Assembly: GCA_016648135.1 (NCBI GenBank)
Contig: JADDOH010002333.1
Coordinates: 1 to 64,000, forward strand
Source: Agrypnia vestita
Lineage: Eukaryota; Arthropoda; Insecta; Trichoptera; Phryganeidae
Length of the DNA stretch: 64,000 bases
Reading direction: 5' to 3'
In this document: one piece after another, positions 57,732 to 64,000 of the stretch
How the letters are laid out: each line of letters begins with the position of its first letter
How positions within the stretch are numbered: the first letter of the stretch is position 1
The notes under the pieces: model-generated
What the model was told of the DNA's origin: nothing
The model's database searches: none
What the model saw: only the letters and a program-made list of their open reading frames with translations
Program-made: the position numbers and the translations under genes

Positions 57732-58165
57732 GTTATTCGATCAAAGCAGAAAAGAAAGGCAGACATCCACCACGTTTTCCGAAGAAGCAAGCCAAGAAAT
57801 CGAATAACCGCGCAGTGTATAAAATGACCACTGTACGTGCTGGAGGGATGGAATGTCATAAAGATGCTGTGAAATATTTCCCATCGGTGAAACAAATTGT
57901 TTTTCGAGACTCTATCGCTCTGAGGGCTCTGTGCGATGTCCCTTTGCAGTCGACGGAGAGGCACTTTGAGCTACCCGCAAAGACGTCGGTATAAATCGAT
58001 TCTTCTGATGCAGGACTATTTTTATGGAATGCAATTGTCGTACTACTAGATCTGTTCTTGCGGTCTCTGCCAGTTTTTTTACCGACATTTACTCTTTTAC
58101 ATTCTCCAATTTTTCTAGATATTTGTTTTCTATGTATGTATATATAAATAAAAGTCGGTAGAAGA
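57732..58165 (+). CDS. Possible terminal exon, unrecognised product
   Basis: A polypyrimidine tract and 'ccacttttcag' precede 57733. In one phase the frame is then open for about 87 codons to TAA at about 57994. It starts with a basic segment (KKGRHPPRFPKKQAKK), then VRAGGMECHKDAVKYFPS, and ends RHFELPAKTSV. AATAAA follows at about 58147, so acceptor, ORF, stop and polyA signal are in the right order. Against it, the minus strand is also open (124 and 109 codons) and no upstream exon is assigned. Confidence 0.35.
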
Positions 58166-58403
58166 TATGCTATATGCTTGAGGGAAATATTATTTGAAAA
58201 TGAATAAAAAGAAAAGGTTCTTACAAACAACGTACATCTGTACGTATTTCCATTTTTTTAAATATAAATGTAATTTTAAATATAAGTATATTTGATGAAA
58301 TTACATAAATATTATTTGAGAGAATATACAACCGAGTAGCAATTATTCGAAATATAATTAAACAAATTTATTTAGTTAATCCCCACATTATTTTATTTTA
58401 AAA

Positions 58404-58522
58404 ACAACCGGTTTCGAAAACAGCGTTTCTTCATCACGATATACATAATACTTAATAAATTATAGTTTATTTAGTATTAAGTATACAATTATGAAGGGAC
58501 TTTGTTTCCGAAACCGGTTGGT
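58404..58522. mobile_element. Small fold-back with hammerhead-like ends
   Basis: Ends are AACCGGTTTCG and CGAAACCGGTT. The middle has 'tatacataatacttaataaa' paired with 'tttatttagtattaagtata'. Left end, minus strand: GTGATGA-A-GAAAC...GTTTTC-GAAACCGG. Right end, plus strand: TATGAAGGGAC-TTT-GTTTCC-GAAACCGG. Both cores are mutated (GTGATGA and TATGAAG for CTGATGA). The layout is a miniature of the 30-kb element. Confidence 0.6.
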
Positions 58523-58524
58523 TT

Positions 58525-60110
58525 TTACCAATAATAAAGTTGTGATAAACTTACTTAATTTGTTTACTTATATTCGTAATGAATAACCACAAAGTTCTAG
58601 CAAAATACAATAGAATAATTATTTGTAAATTTAAAAACAATAATTCTATAAAAAAACTGTAAATGAAATGTAAGTAAATTGAAAATTTAGCAATAACGAG
58701 AAGACTATTTTTTTTTTGCTAGTCGCTACAGTAATTATAAAAATATTAATCAATTTTTTTATTGCTTAAAGGTTGAGTAACTATTAAAAATAAAGCACAG
58801 CAATTTTTTTATTGTTTATAATAAAAGTGTACAGTAATATCTCAATGCGCAATTGACTTTAGTTTTCAGGCAATTTTTTGGTGTCTATTTGTCAATTACC
58901 CCCACCATAACTGTAGCCACGCTCCCGTTCAAAAATTAATTTGTTTATTGAATAATTAATGTAAGTAAGTTTTAATTACGATAGTTAGTAAGATTAATAA
59001 GGATAGTTGTTAAGATACAGTGGTAATGAAACCGGTAGACAAAAAGTTACTTCAAATGGTTTATACAAAGTTCTTAATTAATTAAAATTGATTATAAAGT
59101 CGAACCACAAAGTAAACGTTATAAACATCAAAAATATAATAAGAAATAAAAAATGTTTAAATGTTTAATAAACGCTGATTCAATGAAATGAAATGAAAAT
59201 TAATACTAAATATACTATAGAAAAGAAGCTTCTGCTAGCAGAATCAAATCATACCTTTGTAATTTTTTCTACATTTTCATGACATGGTTTGTATCAACTT
59301 AAGCAATTCTATAAAAGATTGGCCATTTAAGGGTTAGTACGGTCGTTTTCGTGACCTATAAAGGAAATTTCTTTTTATCCCGGGATCCCCCTTGATCCTG
59401 GACTCTTACAAATAACCGGGAATTGATTGGAATCCCAGACCAGAGAAATAACCATTTTGTTTAGTTTTTCTTATTGGAACGGCTGAAGTAAGCTCAGGGA
59501 ACTTCTCGTTCTATTTTCGACCTCACTTCTTTAAATAGATACATAAAACCGCAATCCTGATTATTTTTTCAATTGCATTTCTTGTCCGTGGCATTTTCTT
59601 CACTTTTCGCGTGACGGGATCTATTAAAGGTTTTTTTTAATAAAAAAATATGAGGTTTGTGTATGAACTCGAAATTGAAGATTCATAAAACTTTAAACCT
59701 TAACTCTAAATAAAAGGTACAATTTAGTATTATTCTTGTACCTACTCTTCTTGTTTCCTAATAGTAGTATTAATATCACTCAATCAATTAATATCAATCA
59801 AAATGTATTTTAAAGATACCTACTGGAAGAAGCAACCATGACTTTCTATTTTTTTATATGAGGGTATTAAAATAATCAAAAATTATTTACATTTATAGTA
59901 TCTTACCCATTGAAGGGCGTTCAGACACTTTCTTGGAATTACAAGAAAAAAACAAAGAATATGGGAAAGATGCAGCAAAATTAAATTAATCACCACAATT
60001 TTTAAGAACAGAAATCATCCCTTAGAACTAACGACTTAGGTATTTACTCTTCTTTTATTATTTTTGTACAAGGCTGTACTTCCATACGTTGGAATTGGCA
60101 CCAGAACTCT
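58525..60110. other. AT-rich DNA without visible gene
   Basis: The block near 59100 ('cgaaccacaaagtaaacg') is related to one near 44590, so more Penelope-type debris is present. No gene seen. Confidence 0.5.
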
Positions 60111-60119
60111 ATTATAAAC

Positions 60120-60365
60120 TAACATGACGGAACATTGGTCAGCGTCTTTGCTAAGCCCTAGTATGTATATTTATAGTATCAGTAGAAGCAGCAGTAGCAA
60201 CATCGCTATCGTTGCCATCTCCGGCGTTTAATTTGTTTTTTTTAGCCGTAAATTCGAACGAAAAAACTTGACGTTACACAATGTTACGGAGACAGACAGA
60301 CAGACAGATGGACGGACGGTCGGATGGAAGGACAGACGGCCTGACAGCGAAATTATTATATTTAG
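60120..60365 (+). mobile_element. Dispersed repeat 'X', copy 4
   Basis: 'catgacggaacattggtc', 'tttgctaagccctagtatgt', 'tagccgtaaattcgaacg', 'gagacagacagacagacag' and 'gcgaaattattatattt' in the shared order. The B-box region is deleted here. Overlapping frames of 70-86 codons on both strands are shadows. Confidence 0.82.
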
Positions 60366-60599
60366 ATGTATGAATGTGCTCCATAAATTTTCTCCGCGGA
60401 AAAAAGTATTTGCTGGTTGGTTGATATACCCTATCGGTGAAAGGCGAAGATCTCCTGACGCGATAGTCGCAAATACAAAAATTCCCACCCGACAAGGAGA
60501 ATTCTTCCGTGTTCAGTATGTGTAGTAAAAGTGTGAATGAATGTTTGTATGGCGCAAAATAAATGAGACAAAGCAGGACAATACAGGATGGTTAATCGA

Positions 60600-60730
60600 T
60601 AACAATGCACACAGTTCAACAATTGTCAACGGAATGGCATCTTGACTCCAATTGGCTAGACCCACGGGTATGTTTACGACTAGAGTTCACCGCAGGTCCC
60701 AATCACCACAGGCGTCAAGGTAAGATATAT
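60600..60730 (+). CDS. Possible small exon with donor
   Basis: From ATG at 60605 a frame encodes MHTVQQLSTEWHLDSNWL... for about 38 residues up to 'cgtcaag' followed by GTAAGATATA at 60720. Moderate GC content supports it, but no partner exon is identified. Confidence 0.2.
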
Positions 60731-60899
60731 ATAGATGTGATTTTAATTAAATGTTTTATTTTATTATTAATATTTGCATTTGTTTAATTTAATATACTCT
60801 TCCGAAAATTTTCCCTTTACGTTTCAAAATTTACCTCTCTTTTACCGGAGTCTTGATGAAAATATTTTTTCCGGAAAATATATATATATATATATATTG

Positions 60900-61620
60900 A
60901 CTTAAATGAGTTTGACTGTCAACAGATGAATAATGAATTTGACAATTTATTATGTATTTTCCTATCCGATGAACCAATACAATTCTTTGAAACCGATACG
61001 GTAATCACGTGACCCGGTGATCCTGAAAATTGCCCCAAAACGCTGCGATGAAATTTTCGCACAAAAATTCTCAAAGGACATTCCATTGCGGAAGCTGTTT
61101 TCAAAAATTCCGATATAAATTATAAAAAGAAATAAAGACTTTCCTTAGAAATCGTATTTATCGTCTGCGAAAAAAATTGATGGTAGCATTTTTATTGCCC
61201 CATTCCGTGGGTGTTTAAAATATTTTGAAACATTTCTGTTTCAAACTACTGAAATACATATATACCATATATAAGGAAGCTGCTGTATTATAAATTTACA
61301 TATTTTTTTAGATTGCAACTATTGTAAAAGTATTGTCCTTTAATTATATTATCAAATCTTCATCTTGTGATGGTCGACATAGAGATAGATTTAATAAATT
61401 TAGAAAATCTTAAAATAATAATATTCAAAAAAGCCAAGTATGGACATCAAAAATATATTTCTTCTAGTTTGAATCGTTTAAAAGTAAAAGCCTGATATAT
61501 TTCTTCTCAAGATTCCATGTATTACAAGAGGCTAACAAAATATTGAATATTCAGCTGTACAAGTAATATTTCTTAGATCGTTATTATACCATAGATATAA
61601 TTCTGTGTTAAATTAATATT
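60900..61620. other. AT-rich DNA without visible gene
   Basis: A (TA)n run is at 60880-60897; otherwise nothing. Confidence 0.55.
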
Positions 61621-61734
61621 GTTTGCCAATCCTAATAGACTCGACCTTGTGAGTAGGTGCGAACGAGCCTTTATTATTTATGAATAGGAACAGCAAGTCT
61701 CGCGTGTAGCGAGTGCTTTACCATTATTTTAACG

Positions 61735-61930
61735 AAACGGACCAATCACAGGCGCGCTTTGCCTTCGACGGGTTGAGCCGGAGGCGACCGTCCTAATGAC
61801 TGAATCCGGCCAATGGCGAGCGCCGGCGGTGAGGTCATCGCGCATAGGATGAGTCACTGCACTAGCGTGGATTTCAGAGGTATGGTGAAATAGTTACTAT
61901 AAAAGGAGCGAACACGATATACTCAGCCCC
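61735..61930 (+). promoter_or_regulatory. Pol II promoter: CCAAT x2, AP-1-like site, TATA
   Basis: In an unusually GC- and CpG-rich block: CCAAT words at about 61743 and 61810, TGAGTCA at about 61850, TATAAAAG at 61898-61905 and an initiator-like CTCAGCC about 27 bases further. The order and spacing are those of a strong, possibly inducible promoter. It could drive a host gene or be the U3 of an LTR; no TG...CA borders or primer site were found. Confidence 0.6.
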
Positions 61931-62221
61931 TGCAGTTCGAGACCAGACTTGCTAGCGGGAGCGCTGCCCGACAGACTACCGACGGAGCCCTGAGTTCCAG
62001 AACATCATTTGCGGACGGAGTTGCTGCCCGGACGTATGGAGGAATCTACCATTCATCGTACCAAGAGAGGATCATACCGCCACTGTATAACAGCTAAGGA
62101 ACACATTTATATTATCTATCGATTAATTATTTTCACTATTGAAATGTATTTATTTTGGGAAGATTTAAAATCGGAGCAATAATGTATAATTAATATCACG
62201 ATTTCTTGTGTGATCTTGGCT

Positions 62222-62541
62222 CAATTCGTACGGGAATATCTCCCAAACGAATATATTTTGATGCATGGGGATTTTCATACCATTTGTATTAACAATTGAT
62301 TTTACGGAGCTCTATAAGCAGTGCTTAATAGATTCATAATAATTGTCGACGCGTTATGTATTGCATAACCAGATATCAATCCAAATCGTACGAGAAATTC
62401 TTCCGAACGAATATATTTTAAAGTATGGGGATTTTCATACTATTTTTACTAATAATTGAATACATGTAATTCTATAAGAAACGCTTAGTAGCCTTATAAT
62501 AATTGTGTTGCATAAGTATTGCGCAATCCGGTCTTCAGCTA
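62222..62541. repeat. 160-bp tandem duplication, two copies
   Basis: 'tcgtacg', 'cgaatatatttt', 'tatggggattttcatac', 'ataataattgt' and 'gcataa' recur at a spacing of 160 (for example 62226 and 62386). Identity about 75 percent, so old. Confidence 0.85.
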
Positions 62542-63107
62542 ACTCTTTATGATTTGAGTACCTCGGTATATCCGGCTTAACAAGTAGCTTCAGAACGACG
62601 AGTAAAGGACAGAATGGGGAGATCTAACTGAAATTGGAGTTTTCTGGTTTATGAACGTTGAGCTAGGTGAGGTTGTGGATGACGCTCGTGTCATAAGCCT
62701 GGAATCCGCGCAAGCCCCTGTGAGGTACTCTTAAAAGCGGGACCTCCCTTGTTGATCGGAGTGGCCACTAGACTCGACCTTCGCGCCTCATCCTGCTCAA
62801 AAACAGCGTGAACCAACGTCGTGAATTCTCTGACTTTGGAAGGATTTTCATGCCTGAATGCTATGAAATCTCAATAGAAAACGTTAACTTCTATTTCATC
62901 CTCTGTAAAAAGACAGAGCCAGATGCAGTATAAAAATCATTCACTCATATGGAATAGCTGGGATATTATAAATATGTTACTAACACTCTAACATTTGTCC
63001 AAAGTAAATGTTGCAAGATGCAGAATCGTGGGACGCCATTCTGAAAAGGCATAATGAGATTGCACAATAATTTGTAACATCGCTGACTATGCCCGCAAAG
63101 GAGGCTA

Positions 63108-63548
63108 ATGTCGTCATCAATTCGTACCAAAAGAGTACATGATTCTTCAAACACCGGCCTAAAAGAAAGGCGCCTCAAGACAACACACATCATCAGAAAC
63201 TCGTACCAAAAGAGTACGGCCTTCTCAATTATAAGCCTAAAAGAAGGGCGTCACGGGATCACATCTCGTAAAGAAGAGATAGAGTCTCGGGATGCAGTAA
63301 GTTCCGGAGGAACAAGGGGGGCGTTTAGTCACTTAGGAAGTCGGTCACCGGGTTTAGGCGGGCGCGGAGCCTCAACCCCTCTCAGCAGAGATGCTGAGGG
63401 TTTAAAAAATCAAAACTTAGCATTCAAAGAAACTATTATTTCATATAAACTCACGGGCTGTTGTAGAATCCTTTCGAACAAACCATCCCCGAGACCTTAT
63501 CTACTTATTAATAAAGAAGTTTCGCTTCAAAAATGTCGTATTTCGTAA
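63108..63548 (+). CDS. Hypothetical 146-residue basic protein
   Basis: ATG to TAA, no recognised domain. Residues 1-100 are Ser/Arg/Lys/Gly-rich and look disordered (SIRTKR..., GGTRGAFSHLGSRSPGLGGR). A 79-bp unit with 'tcgtaccaaaagagtac' is duplicated at 63122 and 63201, out of frame with itself. It lies at the 3' end of a long predicted leader and upstream AUGs exist, so translation is uncertain. Confidence 0.35.
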   Translation: MSSSIRTKRVHDSSNTGLKERRLKTTHIIRNSYQKSTAFSIISLKEGRHGITSRKEEIESRDAVSSGGTRGAFSHLGSRSPGLGGRGASTPLSRDAEGLKNQNLAFKETIISYKLTGCCRILSNKPSPRPYLLINKEVSLQKCRIS

Positions 63549-63625
63549 ATAGCAAATATATGTATTATTTTCTCACGCAATTAATATGAACAGGTTCATA
63601 CACGTCTAAGACGACACCATTCAAG

Positions 63626-64000
63626 GTAAGAATTTGCTAATACAAAGTGTTTATGATTATTAATTTCAATGTTATTTAATATGTGTGAATTTTTCCCTTT
63701 GCGCCGTTCGAACGATTTTACTGGTTTGTCTCCAATCGAAAATGTTTTATTTCTAATACACGAATTCTTTCTAGTGAACGTATTTTATTGTAACATAAAT
63801 GTATAGATTATTAGGTTCGTTAGATGTTTTTATTACGTAATATTATGCAATTGTTTCCACACTGCTCCTATAAAAGAATTTGAAGTTATTACGATACACA
63901 ACGGGGTCCTTCATCCATTAGACGAATCATGTGCCAATTCAACGACGTATTACGAATAGTATATATTGTATTTATCGAGATTTGGTCGCATTTATTATTT
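63626..64000. other. Probable intron start, nothing else seen
   Basis: AT-rich sequence after the donor at 63626; no frame or repeat. Confidence 0.45.

Larger units (their letters stand above)
61925..63625 (+). other. Predicted long first exon / leader
   Basis: From the predicted start the transcript would run to TTCAAG followed by GTAAGAATTT at 63626, a good donor. Most of it has no long frame. It contains a 160-bp tandem duplication (62222-62541), an alternative donor-like AG/GTGAGG near 62666 and a 146-codon ORF near its 3' end. A non-coding RNA or a long 5' leader of a gene continuing past the window both fit. Confidence 0.4.

Noticed and set aside
60228..60525. Frames of 85, 86 and 73 codons on both strands
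   Set aside because: They cross repeat X and its CAGACAGA run; mutual shadows without domain.

Overview
This window looks like AT-rich, gene-poor nuclear DNA from an animal, most likely an arthropod (probably an insect). Signs of this are spliced exons with GT-AG junctions, a TATA-type promoter, tRNA-headed SINEs, LTR and non-LTR retrotransposon debris, Penelope-like fragments with hammerhead-type ribozyme motifs, and many microsatellites. There are no bacterial-style operons, and no long uninterrupted gene. I cannot name the species from sequence alone.

The best-supported host gene is on the minus strand between 49525 and 43531: a three-exon gene for a small secreted prepropeptide. It has a TATA box, a signal peptide, a B-like chain with two cysteines, a connecting segment interrupted by a phase-1 intron, a basic cleavage site and an A-like chain with four cysteines. 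That layout is typical of the insulin/relaxin/gonadulin superfamily, but the cysteine spacings (Cx12C; CCx5Cx4C) differ from the usual ones. It is assembled from exons of 15-51, 160 and 212 coding bases, so it is easily missed by ORF calling. Weaker host-gene candidates are a CCAAT/TATA promoter with a long leader exon at 61.7-63.6 kb, a terminal exon at 57.7-58.2 kb, a GC-rich two-way-open region at 5.0-6.2 kb, a short first exon near 25.4 kb, and an exon-like ORF after a 134-bp triplication at 53 kb.

Layout. 1-5 kb: tandem repeats (73 bp, ~150 bp, AAT, 149 bp and an 18-copy 65-bp CAT-rich minisatellite). 5-6.2 kb: GC-richer, possibly coding. 7-13 kb: SINE, non-LTR remnant, one LTR with a tRNA-Trp-type primer site, and a solo LTR with clean ATAC target duplication. 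14-21 kb: reverse-transcriptase remnant, a 940-bp TTAA-flanked DNA transposon, another probable solo LTR, a fold-back MITE, a TG microsatellite and a second SINE family. 22-36 kb: more non-LTR remnants, LTRs, a hammerhead-bearing fold-back element at 30.2-30.7 kb, and at 35.95-36.29 kb a perfect 74-bp inverted repeat whose loop starts with a well-folded tRNA-like sequence. 37-43 kb: mostly repeat-poor AT-rich DNA with a TA-flanked MITE that recurs at 55.8 kb. 43-50 kb: the peptide gene, whose introns hold repeats. 50-61 kb: repeats and little else. 61.6-63.6 kb: promoter and long leader.

Most of the window is therefore ageing mobile DNA around one compact neuroendocrine-type gene. All family names rest on motifs read by eye; no searches were run.
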